Shown here in pieces: positions 15,071 through 24,531 of a DNA stretch of 43,499 bases (position 1 is the first letter of the stretch; each line of letters begins with the position of its first letter). Both the position numbers and the translations under genes were made by a program. The notes beneath the pieces were generated by a model. That model made no database searches. It was not told the origin of the DNA and worked only from the letters and a program-made list of their open reading frames with translations. This DNA is from Firmicutes bacterium UBA4916. GTDB taxonomy: Bacteria > Bacillota > Clostridia > Tissierellales > Tepidimicrobiaceae. Where the stretch lies: positions 1 to 43,499 of the forward strand of contig DHBY01000013.1 in the NCBI GenBank assembly GCA_002398845.1. The letters are read 5' to 3'.

Positions 15071-18015
15071 TAATCAGTATAGTAATCATAATTTGATGGT
15101 TCAACTACATTTCCGCTTGTGTCCATTATATACTTAGGCTCATCTACCAACCTTACTGAATATCCATAAGGGTTCCTAATTGATCCCTTTATTGTAATAT
15201 TTATTGTTGAATCATATCTATCTAAGCTAGTTTCATAGTCTGATTCGTCTAAAACATTTCCGTTAGCATCCTCTACTCTTAAATCTTTTTTAAATAAAGT
15301 TGATATTTTGTCTTCTAATTTTTCTGTAAAGGGTAATTCTATTGTATTTCCACTAATATAAAGTCTATCCACATTATCTTCTACACGTGGAGGAACTTTG
15401 TCCGTTATAGAAACATAACTAGGCTTTACTCCTGTGTTTAAAATTGTTCCTATGGAGTTGTTTCTATTTATTTCTAAGTTGCCACTGATACTTGTTTCAT
15501 CTTTATCATCTAATATTAGGGTAACTTCTATATTTCCATCAGCTATTGCCCTATTAATATTTCTATCTGAAAGACTAAAATCTCTAGCGGATGCTGAATT
15601 TATTGGTTGGTTGAATGTTACTTTAATAGTATCTGGTTCGATTAATTCAGCTTTTTCAGCCTTTGCTTCTCCTTGATCTGTACCGTCAAATTTTACGATT
15701 GTTGGTTCTATTAAAACTCCGTTTATAGCTTTTAGCCCCATAACTTGCATTTCTCTAATACTGCCTGAACGACCAATATCAACCTTTTTACCACCTATTT
15801 TTTCAGGTAAATTGATTAGCAATGTTTTTCCATCATAAATCGGATCGAAATCTGTATCTTCAGGTAAATAAGTCCAACGGCCATCTAAATTGATTAGATA
15901 GTTTTCATAGTTTTCAATAGTTGATAGATCCATTTCTTTACTGAATAATAGCATTATATCTCTATCAGAACCAGAATGGCTGACTATAGTTGGCTTTTCA
16001 ACATCATCCATATTTATTTGTTGAGTATAGGGTATTAGCCTATTTTTTAATGCTGTTGTATCATAAACATCTTGGATGTCTATGGTATTTGCACCTACTG
16101 GTAGTGGAGCGTTTAGGTTTATTACATATTCTCTTCCTGAACCTTCTACACTTCTAATATTAACTGTTCTATTATTTTTATCTTCTATAGTATAGAATGC
16201 TCTATTTTTAGCTTCTACAGCTTTGCTATAGTAAACCGTTATGGATTTTCCATCTTCAGATACCGTTACATTCATTACTTTTGGAGGGGTCATATCTATT
16301 TCTGGTGTTACTCTTACTTCATCATTTCTAAGCTTATTTCCTGAGTAATCGGCTATGCTATCTACATATATAGATACTTCATAAGTAGGTAGTGTATTTT
16401 CTGAGAAATTTAATATCACTTCATCATTTAATACTTCTATATTAGTTGGATATCTCTTTAATGAGCCGGATTTCCAATAGAAATTATTTCTATTTTTAGA
16501 ATCAGGGTCGATTTCTTCATCAAATTGTATTATTGCTTTTTCTATAGTGGCTTTAGCATCTACTATTTTAGGTGCCTCTGTATCCTTAATTACATCAAAA
16601 GAGAAGCCTTGGTCTATCCCTTTATATCCTGCATAGTCTTCTAAACTAGATACTGTTAGTGTATGTTTACCCTCTTTTGGTGCATAATAAGAGGAAATAT
16701 ATTTTAATGTAATTACATTGTCTACTACTGAATCAACTTGTCCTGAGAAACTCTTTCCATCTATTTTAAAATTTGCGGTACGAGGGGTTTTTACAGGCTC
16801 TGTTAAATATATTCTTAAACCTATGTTTCCAAGGGGTTTAACATCTTTTACCTTTGGAATTTCATTATCAAAAGCTGTAAACTCTATGTCCTTTGTACTT
16901 ATTTCTTTGCCCTTGTCAGATTTTATTTTATTTATAGATATTTTATATTTCCTTTGATTTTGCATAGTTTCGCTTAAAGTAAGGATTACTGTAGTGCCAT
17001 TGTCTTCTAGGCGTGCTGATTTTATTGAACCCGCATTTGTAAAATAATTGCTAAGAAATGAACTAGAAATTTTATCAACGGGTGCAGTAAAATTTAAAGC
17101 AATTTCCTTTAGATTATTTGCCTTTGCATCGATTAATTCAAAGGGAAGTTCTGCAATTGTAATGAATTTAGTTGGTGTAGTGAGTTTTCCACTAGCAAAT
17201 TTATACTCATATTTTCCACTTTGAAGATTAGTTATTTCAGTTGAAAATCTACCATCTTCCCTTAAAGGTATATCCTTATTTATTTCACCAGTAGTTATAT
17301 CGCTTGAAACTGGTTTAAGATTAACCTTTAGTGCATTGGTACCTTTAGCTATTCCTTCTAATTTTAGAGTGTTTCCATCAACAGTTGCGACTGCATCTAC
17401 ATTAAAAAGTTCTGGTACATCCACACTTAGTTTTTGTGCTAAGGTTATAATGCTGCTGCCTTTTATATTTGTCCTAAGAGCATTTACTGTCATTGCAGCC
17501 ATTAGGCCTCTGTCAACACTTTGATTTGAAGATGGGGATAAGTCCTCCATTAAACCTAATGTTTCTGAAAGCTTAGGTACGTTTTTCCAGTCCTTTGCTT
17601 CTTCACCATAGCCCAATGCTCTTAGAAGTAGAGTTTGAAATTGTTGAACTGTTACTGTACCGTCAAATCCAAAAGTATCTTTAGTCATTCCTAAGATAAG
17701 CTCTTTGTCAACTGCCCATGATATAAATGGTTTATAATAGGCATTTTTCACATCTTTAAAATTGTTTTTTACTGGATACTTTTTAGCAGCATTTTCTTCT
17801 TTGTATAATCTGCTTACTAAAACTACCATATCCTGTCTTTTAAGTTTTTGATTTAGCATTAAATCCCCTGTTTCTGAACCTTGTAATACACCAGCATTTT
17901 TAAGTATTTCTCCAGATTGCTCATATAAATCTTTATTTGAAGGCGCTCCGAAAGCTGGAGTAAAAGCTGATAGTATTACAATCAGTGCTAAAACTCCCGA
18001 TAAAATCTTTTTCAT
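15070..18015 (-). CDS. S-layer-homology surface protein with Ig-like domains
   Basis: Exported surface protein of 981 residues. Residues 1-23 form a signal peptide (MKKILSGVLALIVILSAFTP, cleavage after AFG-A). Residues about 25-195 carry SLH repeats; the second is the clearest (FKDVKNAYYKPFISWAVDKE followed by a LALRALG-like end). These bind pyruvylated secondary wall polymer in known proteins. The rest is a series of roughly 100-residue beta domains of the SbsA/Big_5 Ig-like type, each with a pattern such as 'P.v..v.......i.v.fse.v', for example TPPKVMNVTVSEDGKSITVY near residue 585. The stop is inside the bidirectional terminator. The start has an AAAGGAGAGG site. A structural S-layer or adhesion role is inferred. 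It lies convergent with another wall protein gene. Confidence 0.88.
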   Translation of the reverse strand: MKKILSGVLALIVILSAFTPAFGAPSNKDLYEQSGEILKNAGVLQGSETGDLMLNQKLKRQDMVVLVSRLYKEENAAKKYPVKNNFKDVKNAYYKPFISWAVDKELILGMTKDTFGFDGTVTVQQFQTLLLRALGYGEEAKDWKNVPKLSETLGLMEDLSPSSNQSVDRGLMAAMTVNALRTNIKGSSIITLAQKLSVDVPELFNVDAVATVDGNTLKLEGIAKGTNALKVNLKPVSSDITTGEINKDIPLREDGRFSTEITNLQSGKYEYKFASGKLTTPTKFITIAELPFELIDAKANNLKEIALNFTAPVDKISSSFLSNYFTNAGSIKSARLEDNGTTVILTLSETMQNQRKYKISINKIKSDKGKEISTKDIEFTAFDNEIPKVKDVKPLGNIGLRIYLTEPVKTPRTANFKIDGKSFSGQVDSVVDNVITLKYISSYYAPKEGKHTLTVSSLEDYAGYKGIDQGFSFDVIKDTEAPKIVDAKATIEKAIIQFDEEIDPDSKNRNNFYWKSGSLKRYPTNIEVLNDEVILNFSENTLPTYEVSIYVDSIADYSGNKLRNDEVRVTPEIDMTPPKVMNVTVSEDGKSITVYYSKAVEAKNRAFYTIEDKNNRTVNIRSVEGSGREYVINLNAPLPVGANTIDIQDVYDTTALKNRLIPYTQQINMDDVEKPTIVSHSGSDRDIMLLFSKEMDLSTIENYENYLINLDGRWTYLPEDTDFDPIYDGKTLLINLPEKIGGKKVDIGRSGSIREMQVMGLKAINGVLIEPTIVKFDGTDQGEAKAEKAELIEPDTIKVTFNQPINSASARDFSLSDRNINRAIADGNIEVTLILDDKDETSISGNLEINRNNSIGTILNTGVKPSYVSITDKVPPRVEDNVDRLYISGNTIELPFTEKLEDKISTLFKKDLRVEDANGNVLDESDYETSLDRYDSTINITIKGSIRNPYGYSVRLVDEPKYIMDTSGNVVEPSNYDYYTD

Positions 18016-18136
18016 TTAAAATCCTCTCCTTTCATAGGTATTCTACTATAATTATACACTATATAAGGCTTCCTAAATATTACATTATAATTACAATAAA
18101 TTTATGCTTGGATAGGTATAATAACTATATGTCTCA

Positions 18137-18165
18137 TTGACATGAAGCTCTTGATAGTATAAAAT
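18137..18165 (+). promoter_or_regulatory. Sigma-A-like promoter of pyrG
   Basis: TTGACA (18137-18142), 17-base spacer, TAAAAT (18160-18165). The leader to the start codon is only about 35 bases. There is no GGGC start and no attenuator hairpin of the kind described for Bacillus pyrG. Confidence 0.65.
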
Positions 18166-18207
18166 GTAAAAGTTATAGTGTAAATTACAAGGAGGGTTCG
18201 GAAAAAA

Positions 18208-19815
18208 ATGCCTACGAAATATATATTTGTTACAGGAGGAGTTGTTTCATCCTTAGGAAAAGGAATTACTGCTGCCAGTTTAGGTCGGCTATTAAAAAGT
18301 AGAGGTTTAAAAGTTACTATCCAAAAATTTGATCCTTATATAAATGTGGACCCAGGGACTTTGAGTCCTTATCAGCATGGGGAAGTATTTGTAACTGATG
18401 ATGGTGCAGAAACAGATTTGGATTTGGGGCATTATGAGAGATTCACAGATACTAATCTAAATAAGAATAGCAATGTAACCTCAGGGAAAATCTATTGGTC
18501 TGTTTTAAACAAGGAAAGAAAAGGAGAATACGATGGAAGAACAGTCCAAGTTATTCCCCATATTACTAACGAAATAAAAAGTAGAATTAAGAGGGCTTCT
18601 AAAGAAGGGGAAATAGATGTAGTAATAACCGAAATTGGAGGAACAGTAGGAGACATTGAATCTTTGCCATTTCTAGAGGCCATTAGACAGATAAAATATG
18701 ATGTGGGAAAAGAAAATGTAATGTATGTCCATGTGACTTTAGTTCCTTTCCTTTCCAAAGCTGGAGAGCTTAAGACCAAACCTACTCAACATAGTGTAAA
18801 GGAATTAAGGAGTATTGGTATTCAACCAGATGTACTTATTTGCAGAACAGAAATGCCGCTATCTCAAGATTTAAAGGATAAAATAGCCTTATTCTGTGAT
18901 TTAGATCCATCAGAGGTAATTGAAAACTTAGATGCAGATACTATATATGAAATTCCTCTAATGTTAGAAAAGGAAGGATTATCGCAGCTAGTAATCGACC
19001 ATCTTCATTTAAAATGTAATAAATTAGATCTAACAGAATGGACCAATATGGTAGAAAAAATTAAATGTCCAAAAGATAAAGTTAAAGTAGCACTTGTGGG
19101 AAAATATATTGAATTAAAAGATGCTTATTTATCTGTAGCGGAAGCCTTAAGACATGGTGGCATTTATAATGATGTAGATGTGGAAATAGATTGGATCCAT
19201 GCTGAGGATGTAAATGATGATGATTGTGAAGAATTGCTTAAAGATGCAGATGGTATATTAGTACCAGGTGGTTTTGGTGATAGGGGAGTAGATGGCAAAA
19301 TCTGTGCTATTAAATATGCTAGGGAAAACAAAGTACCTTATTTAGGAATTTGTCTTGGTATGCAGTTAGCAGTAGTAGAATTTGCACGAAATGTAGTAGG
19401 GTTAAAAGGAGCTCACAGCTCTGAACTAAATCCATCTACTCCATATCCTGTAATAGATTTGATGCCAGAACAGCAGGATATAGACACATTAGGTGGAACT
19501 ATGAGATTAGGATTATATCCATGTAAACTTAGAAAGGATACTAAGGCTATGGATATATACGGAGATGAAATAATCTATGAAAGACATAGACATAGATATG
19601 AATTTAATAATCAATATAGAAAGAAGCTTATGGAAAAAGGCTTGATTGTGAGTGGAGTGTCACCAGATGAAAGATTAGTTGAAATAATTGAATTAAAGGA
19701 TCATCCATGGTTTGTAGGGGTTCAATTCCATCCTGAGTTTAAATCAAGACCAACAAAAGCTCATCCATTGTTTAGAGAGTTTATTAAGGCTTGTAAAGAA
19801 GATAAATGTAAATAA
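18208..19815 (+). CDS. pyrG: CTP synthase
   Basis: Converts UTP to CTP with ATP and glutamine; cytoplasmic. It has 535 residues, the usual length. The N-terminal synthase domain opens with KYIFVTGGVVSSLGKGITAA (P-loop) and includes FDPYINVDPGTLSPYQHGEV and EIGGTVGDIE. The C-terminal class I glutamine amidotransferase domain has the nucleophile Cys382 in GICLGMQ and the His-Glu of VQFHPEF. Its ATG at 18208 has a GGAGG site. It has its own promoter and a strong terminator, and is the first gene of a conserved backbone whose later members (fba onwards) lie 12 kb away. Confidence 0.97.
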   Translation: MPTKYIFVTGGVVSSLGKGITAASLGRLLKSRGLKVTIQKFDPYINVDPGTLSPYQHGEVFVTDDGAETDLDLGHYERFTDTNLNKNSNVTSGKIYWSVLNKERKGEYDGRTVQVIPHITNEIKSRIKRASKEGEIDVVITEIGGTVGDIESLPFLEAIRQIKYDVGKENVMYVHVTLVPFLSKAGELKTKPTQHSVKELRSIGIQPDVLICRTEMPLSQDLKDKIALFCDLDPSEVIENLDADTIYEIPLMLEKEGLSQLVIDHLHLKCNKLDLTEWTNMVEKIKCPKDKVKVALVGKYIELKDAYLSVAEALRHGGIYNDVDVEIDWIHAEDVNDDDCEELLKDADGILVPGGFGDRGVDGKICAIKYARENKVPYLGICLGMQLAVVEFARNVVGLKGAHSSELNPSTPYPVIDLMPEQQDIDTLGGTMRLGLYPCKLRKDTKAMDIYGDEIIYERHRHRYEFNNQYRKKLMEKGLIVSGVSPDERLVEIIELKDHPWFVGVQFHPEFKSRPTKAHPLFREFIKACKEDKCK

Positions 19816-19816
19816 T

Positions 19817-19848
19817 AAAAATACAGGGAAAACTTTCCCTGTATTTTT
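19817..19848 (+). terminator. Bidirectional terminator between pyrG and the ABC permease
   Basis: A 15-bp perfect stem (19817-19831 with 19834-19848) and a 2-base loop flanked by A and T runs, between convergent genes. Confidence 0.9.
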
Positions 19849-21182
19849 TATTCTGTTCTTATAGCTTCTAAAGCTGATAAATTCATAGCACGTTTTGCAG
19901 GATAATATCCTGACAATATACCTATTAAAGCTGAAAAGCCCATGGCTGCAAATATCAGCCATATAGGTATAATACTTATTTTGGTTTCTGCTCCAGTTCC
20001 TATGTAGTTACCGAAATTGGCACCAAGTTTATTTATTATAAAGGATAGGATTTCACTAAATACAACTCCAATTATTCCACCTAATAAACCTATCATAGCT
20101 GATTCAAATAGGAACAATTTTTTTATATCCTTTAGGGAGGCACCTATAACCTTCATTATGCCAATTTCCTTAGTCCTTTCATAGATGGACATGACCATGG
20201 TATTGGTTATACCTATGGCTGCTACTAGTAGGGATACAGCGCCTATTCCTCCCAAAATGGCCTGTATTATCCCTGAGGTTTTCTTCATTTCATCTAAAAA
20301 GTCGGTTAAACTAGAGGCTTCAAATCCACTATCCTTTATTTTTTGCTGAATCTCTTGGACCTTATTTATATCATCAACCTTAACCATAACTTGCTCGTAT
20401 CCTTTTTCTTTACGCCTTCCTCGTTCTGGTTTAGAGTTTTCTGCCTTTTCTTTTTCCTTAATCAACTTTTGGACTGCTTCAAGGGGAGCATAGATACTCC
20501 AATCCGTTTCCCAATTTCCCTCTTCAAGAACACCTATGGCTTTTACCTTATAATCTTTATAGGCGGGTTTTTTGATATTTTCTCCTGGCATAGTTCTGTT
20601 GCCATACTCAGTATTAAAGGTAAAAATCATTCTATCCTTCATAAGATCTACCTTTGGCTCTACATATCTTCCCCTGCTAGAGGCTTTTTCATCATAAAAG
20701 CTGTTTTTCATGCTTCCCCCAAATACTATGGAAAAATCATCTCCTGTTTGCAGCAGTCGCCCATCTTGAACTTTAAAGTCGAATTCTTCCATAACTGTAG
20801 GGTCAATTCCTCTAAGGGGAGTATAGGATTTATATCTTCCATTTATAAGTACTCCATAGGTTTCTACTATAGGGGTTACGGCTTTTACATTTGGTATACG
20901 CTTGAAATCCATTACAGCCTTATCATCTAAAATAGCTTTCTGACCATTTCCCTTAGGAGAGGGGCTGCTATAATCATCATATCTTTTATGAACATTGATA
21001 GTATTTAGGCTTCCCATTCGATCTATTTGTCCTTTAAAGGCTTCTTGCATACCAAAACCCAATGAAAGCATTACTACAATGGAACTAGTACCTATAATAA
21101 CCCCTAGAACTGTTAGAAATGTTCTTAGTTTTCTCCGCCACAGATTTTTAAGTCCCATTCGAATTAAATCTACTCTACTCAT
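19848..21182 (-). CDS. ABC transporter permease, MacB/FtsX type
   Basis: Membrane subunit of an ABC exporter or mechanotransducer, 444 residues. It has one N-terminal membrane segment after a basic start (LIRMGLKNLWRRKLRTFLTV), then a large extracytoplasmic MacB_PCD-like domain of about 240 residues, then three membrane segments in the C-terminal FtsX domain (VSLLVAAIGITNTMVMSIYERTKEIGIMK region, and two after it). Proteins of this type do not usually move substrate through the membrane but transmit ATP-driven motion to an external partner. It overlaps the end of the CARDB-like gene by 8 bases, and is third in the operon after the ATPase and the surface protein. The substrate is unknown. Confidence 0.9.
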   Translation of the reverse strand: MSRVDLIRMGLKNLWRRKLRTFLTVLGVIIGTSSIVVMLSLGFGMQEAFKGQIDRMGSLNTINVHKRYDDYSSPSPKGNGQKAILDDKAVMDFKRIPNVKAVTPIVETYGVLINGRYKSYTPLRGIDPTVMEEFDFKVQDGRLLQTGDDFSIVFGGSMKNSFYDEKASSRGRYVEPKVDLMKDRMIFTFNTEYGNRTMPGENIKKPAYKDYKVKAIGVLEEGNWETDWSIYAPLEAVQKLIKEKEKAENSKPERGRRKEKGYEQVMVKVDDINKVQEIQQKIKDSGFEASSLTDFLDEMKKTSGIIQAILGGIGAVSLLVAAIGITNTMVMSIYERTKEIGIMKVIGASLKDIKKLFLFESAMIGLLGGIIGVVFSEILSFIINKLGANFGNYIGTGAETKISIIPIWLIFAAMGFSALIGILSGYYPAKRAMNLSALEAIRTE

Positions 21183-23601
21183 CTAAAGCCAGACCTTTCT
21201 TTTTCTTTTTTTTGTAGAAGACAAACCCACCTATACCTATTCCTATCAATATAATAGTTATCCAAAAGCCTTTACTCTTTAATAATTTTTTAATTCCTTT
21301 AGCTTCCTCCATAGGAGGACCATTCTCTGGGAACTCATCCATTGGCATTGGTTCACTTACATTTAGGGTAAAATCTTTTTTAATTTCAATATTTTCACCA
21401 GTAGAGTCTTCGTAGGTAAATACCAAATTTCCAGTGACTTCACCAGGTTCAGATGGAATTACCATACCTTCAAAGTATTCACTGCCTCCTGTATCAAAAT
21501 TTCCTATATAGTAGCTACCATTTTCTGTTTGAAAATCTCCTTCTAATTTTACCATCATATTGTATAAGGTGACTTTCCCAGTGTTATAGAACTCTACAGA
21601 TATTGGAATTGGTTCACCTGTAAATGCTTCTGGAGGGATATTCAACTCACCTATTTCTAATTTAGACTGCTGTACTACGGGAATGCCTATTAGTTCTGTG
21701 GCGGTATATTGTTCTCCTTTGGAGTCTTCATATTCAAAATTAGCTATTATAGTATAGGTCTTTGCCTTGGCATCTGGTACAGTAGCCATGGTTATGTTTT
21801 TTTCTACCCTACCCTTTGGAGGAATACTATCTATATAGAAGGTATTGCTGCTGCCTACAGGGGTAAATACATTGCCTCCACCACTATTGCTATCAGAATC
21901 AGTTTTTTCTTCAGCAGTTAAAAATATTTTTATATTCCTTACAGCTTTTTCTTTATTGGTATTGAAAAAGGACAAGTTCATATCAAACGTTTCCCCAGCT
22001 TTTACAAGGGCAGGTTCAAAGCTATATTTATCTATTATTAGTTTAGGTACAGTTTTAATTTCTTCACCAGGCTTTACTACATAAACACCTACGTATTGGG
22101 TTAAGGTTTGCTTTTCTCCTTCTGATAAATCATCTTCATACTCTACGGTAATATTTATTGGATAATTTCTTGTTTCAGCGTCTTTTGTAGTTAAAAAGAC
22201 AAAGTTTAACTTTTCTGATTTATCTGGAGATATGGAATTAATTTTTTTGACACTTACGGTCTTAGGTACAACTCCATTTTGATCGGAGCTTTCTACACTA
22301 ACTTTAATATTTTTTGCATCAATCATCCCTATGTTTTTTAGGCTAAAGCCAATGGTAACATCTTTATTTTGGCCTACAGCACTTTCGGGGTAGATAAGGT
22401 TTTCAATTATTAGATTGGACTTTTTCCCTTTATTTGATGCTACATTGATAAAAAATTTATTGGAATCTTCGTAGACTTGGTTAGTCCCATCTTTGTAGCT
22501 TAAAATTATATCCAATCCATGAGATCCCCCAGCAATTTTATCAGAAGGAGTTATCTCAAAGTCTACATTGGAGGATTTCCCACCAGGGATTTTTTCTATA
22601 TATTTACTATTGAATCCAGAGGAAAGTGTAAATGTATCATTGCTTATCCCACCTAAGGATACTTTAATATCCTTTGCATCTAAGGTTCCATTGTTTTTTA
22701 GTTCAAACCCTATACTAGTGGGTTTTCTAGGTACTGATACTTTAGGATTTACATCTACTTTACTTATAGATACTAAAGGTTTAGTATTTTTGTTTTCAAC
22801 CTTTACATAGATGGTTTCAGAACTTGTAAAGGGTATATCATATCTATTGTAGAATTGAAAGTTGATTTTAACTGGATAAGTCTTACTTTCAGCATATTTA
22901 TCTATACTTATCCTAAGATCTATATCCTTCGATCTACCACTAGCTAATCTAGATATACTTTCATATCCAGAGCCGTCAAGGTTTAATGGAGAAGCTCCAT
23001 CTATTTCGGCAGTAACAGTTATATCTTCAGCGTAATTATTGCTAGTGTTTTTTACGGTAATAGGAAGATATGTAGACCTACCAGCTTCACCAGTGATGGT
23101 TTTGGAGCTTACTATTGCTAAAGCTGGGATTATTTTTGTTTCATCTATTTTCTCAGGTTCTTCAATGGTGCTAGAGGGAACAATATTTGGGACATCAACA
23201 TAGTCTGAGATGGTATATTGCTCATCATTAGCATTTTTATAATATATTGTAATAGGAACTTTTGGTGAGTTGCCGCCATTATATTTAAGTTTAAAAGTAA
23301 CTTTATAGTTTTCATTTACTAGCTTTTTAGAACCAGAATCTATTAATATAAATGAACTGGCATTGCCTAAACCAATATAAATATTTGATATATTTTGGGA
23401 AGAATCGGCTTCGACGGTAATTGTAAGCTCAAATTTATCTCCTTCTGTAATACTAGATGAATCTGTTTCTACTTTTGTTACTATGACATCTGTTTCATTA
23501 TTAGTTTTTTTCGTCTCATTTTCAGCCGTAGCCATTCCCACAATAGGTATTTGTGCCAGTACCAATAGCAATACTAAGACTATACTAAGAAATTTTTTCA
23601 T
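21175..23601 (-). CDS. Membrane-anchored CARDB-like multidomain surface protein (COG1361-like)
   Basis: Large extracytoplasmic protein of 808 residues. It has an N-terminal signal peptide (about residues 1-26, ending GMATA), five to six repeated Ig-like/CARDB-type beta domains of roughly 110-130 residues marked by recurring 'NxGxxDAKNIKVSL' motifs (two clear copies: FELKNNGTLDAKDIKVSL and FSLKNIGMIDAKNIKVSV), then one C-terminal membrane helix (about 778-796) followed by a run of six lysines facing the cytoplasm. It lies directly between its ABC ATPase (stop and start abut) and permease, so it is very likely the external partner of that transporter. The operon has no HlyD-type adaptor; this protein may take that place. 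The similarity is to CARDB/COG1361 S-layer-like proteins; function unknown. Confidence 0.85.
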   Translation of the reverse strand: MKKFLSIVLVLLLVLAQIPIVGMATAENETKKTNNETDVIVTKVETDSSSITEGDKFELTITVEADSSQNISNIYIGLGNASSFILIDSGSKKLVNENYKVTFKLKYNGGNSPKVPITIYYKNANDEQYTISDYVDVPNIVPSSTIEEPEKIDETKIIPALAIVSSKTITGEAGRSTYLPITVKNTSNNYAEDITVTAEIDGASPLNLDGSGYESISRLASGRSKDIDLRISIDKYAESKTYPVKINFQFYNRYDIPFTSSETIYVKVENKNTKPLVSISKVDVNPKVSVPRKPTSIGFELKNNGTLDAKDIKVSLGGISNDTFTLSSGFNSKYIEKIPGGKSSNVDFEITPSDKIAGGSHGLDIILSYKDGTNQVYEDSNKFFINVASNKGKKSNLIIENLIYPESAVGQNKDVTIGFSLKNIGMIDAKNIKVSVESSDQNGVVPKTVSVKKINSISPDKSEKLNFVFLTTKDAETRNYPINITVEYEDDLSEGEKQTLTQYVGVYVVKPGEEIKTVPKLIIDKYSFEPALVKAGETFDMNLSFFNTNKEKAVRNIKIFLTAEEKTDSDSNSGGGNVFTPVGSSNTFYIDSIPPKGRVEKNITMATVPDAKAKTYTIIANFEYEDSKGEQYTATELIGIPVVQQSKLEIGELNIPPEAFTGEPIPISVEFYNTGKVTLYNMMVKLEGDFQTENGSYYIGNFDTGGSEYFEGMVIPSEPGEVTGNLVFTYEDSTGENIEIKKDFTLNVSEPMPMDEFPENGPPMEEAKGIKKLLKSKGFWITIILIGIGIGGFVFYKKKKKKGLALDE

Positions 23602-24309
23602 TTATTCCACATCCCCCTTTGTTTGATTTTTAACTATTTTTTCTACATTGCCATCTCTAATATAGATTACTCTGTGGGCATATGGAGATATTTCAACATC
23701 ATGGGTTACTATGATTAGAGTTTGATGATTTTCCCTTGCCATATTTGTAATTAAATCCATGACTTCCATAGTAGTTTTAGTATCTAAGTTTCCAGTTGGT
23801 TCATCGGCAAATACTATCTTTGGTTTGCCGACAAATGCCCTTGCTATACTAACCCGCTGCTGCTGCCCACCACTCATTTCCGATGGCTTGTGGTTTAATC
23901 TATCCCCTAGCCCTACTGCATTTAACATTTCTTTGGCCATCTTGTCCCTTAATTTTCTAGGAATACCTCTAAATGTGAGACCCAAACTTACATTTTCCAC
24001 AGCAGATAGAGTAGGTATTAAATTATAGGATTGAAAAACGAAACCAATATTCATCTGACGAAACTTGGCCAACTGTTTTTCATTCATTTTTTCTATATGC
24101 TGATTGCCTATGACTATCTCACCTTTAGTAGGCTTTTCCAAACCTGCCATCATATTAAGTAAGGTACTCTTGCCAGAACCTGAGGTTCCTAGTAAACAAA
24201 CAAATTCTTCTTCATCAATAGAGAGGTTTATATCGTTTAATGCAACAATTTTTTCATCTCCCATTTTATAGATTTTTCTGACATTATTAAGTACTATTAA
24301 TTCTTCCAA
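23602..24309 (-). CDS. ABC transporter ATP-binding protein, MacB/LolD type
   Basis: Cytoplasmic ATPase of about 235 residues that powers the downstream FtsX-type permease. Walker A is GTSGSGKST, the Q-loop lies in FVFQSYNLIPTLSAVENV, the signature is MSGGQQQRVSIARA, Walker B is IVFADEPTGNLD, and the switch histidine is in VTHDVE. I place the start at the TTG at 24309, nine bases after a GGGAGGTG site; the longer frame from an ATG at 24330 contains that ribosome binding site within its coding sequence. It is first in a three-gene operon and its stop codon abuts the next start. The operon diverges from the RND efflux operon. Confidence 0.93.
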   Translation of the reverse strand: MEELIVLNNVRKIYKMGDEKIVALNDINLSIDEEEFVCLLGTSGSGKSTLLNMMAGLEKPTKGEIVIGNQHIEKMNEKQLAKFRQMNIGFVFQSYNLIPTLSAVENVSLGLTFRGIPRKLRDKMAKEMLNAVGLGDRLNHKPSEMSGGQQQRVSIARAFVGKPKIVFADEPTGNLDTKTTMEVMDLITNMARENHQTLIIVTHDVEISPYAHRVIYIRDGNVEKIVKNQTKGDVE

Positions 24310-24456
24310 TAAACAATTCACCTCCCGCATTAATTTAGCTATACCTATTTTATCACAGTATTTGCCTATTAAATAGTTACAAAATTGTTAAAAATAAATG
24401 GTCTAGGGGGTATGACTATATGGTGGATTTGTCGAATTGTATATATTTTAGGCAGA

Positions 24457-24485
24457 TTGACAATTGTAAGGCTATAAATTACAAT
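24457..24485 (+). promoter_or_regulatory. Sigma-A-like promoter of the RND efflux operon
   Basis: TTGACA (24457-24462), 17-base spacer, TACAAT (24480-24485). The expected start near 24492 is at the left edge of the palindromic operator. Confidence 0.75.
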
Positions 24486-24494
24486 AATATTATC

Positions 24495-24512
24495 TGACTG
24501 ACTGGTCAGTCA
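24495..24512. promoter_or_regulatory. TetR-family operator
   Basis: Perfect palindrome TGACTGACTGGTCAGTCA: 8-base arms around TG. This is the form of site commonly found for AcrR/TetR-type repressors. It covers about +3 to +20 of the predicted transcript, and a TetR gene is the last gene of the operon, so autoregulated repression is inferred. Confidence 0.8.
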
Positions 24513-24531
24513 AACCATTGGAGGTATGAAT

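Noticed and set aside
18166..18207. CTP-responsive attenuator in the pyrG leader
   Set aside because: The leader is only about 35 bases, does not begin with GGGC, and contains no terminator hairpin.
20343..20930. A 195-codon open frame on the plus strand
   Set aside because: It is opposite the well-supported ABC permease gene and has no homology-like motifs or ribosome binding site.
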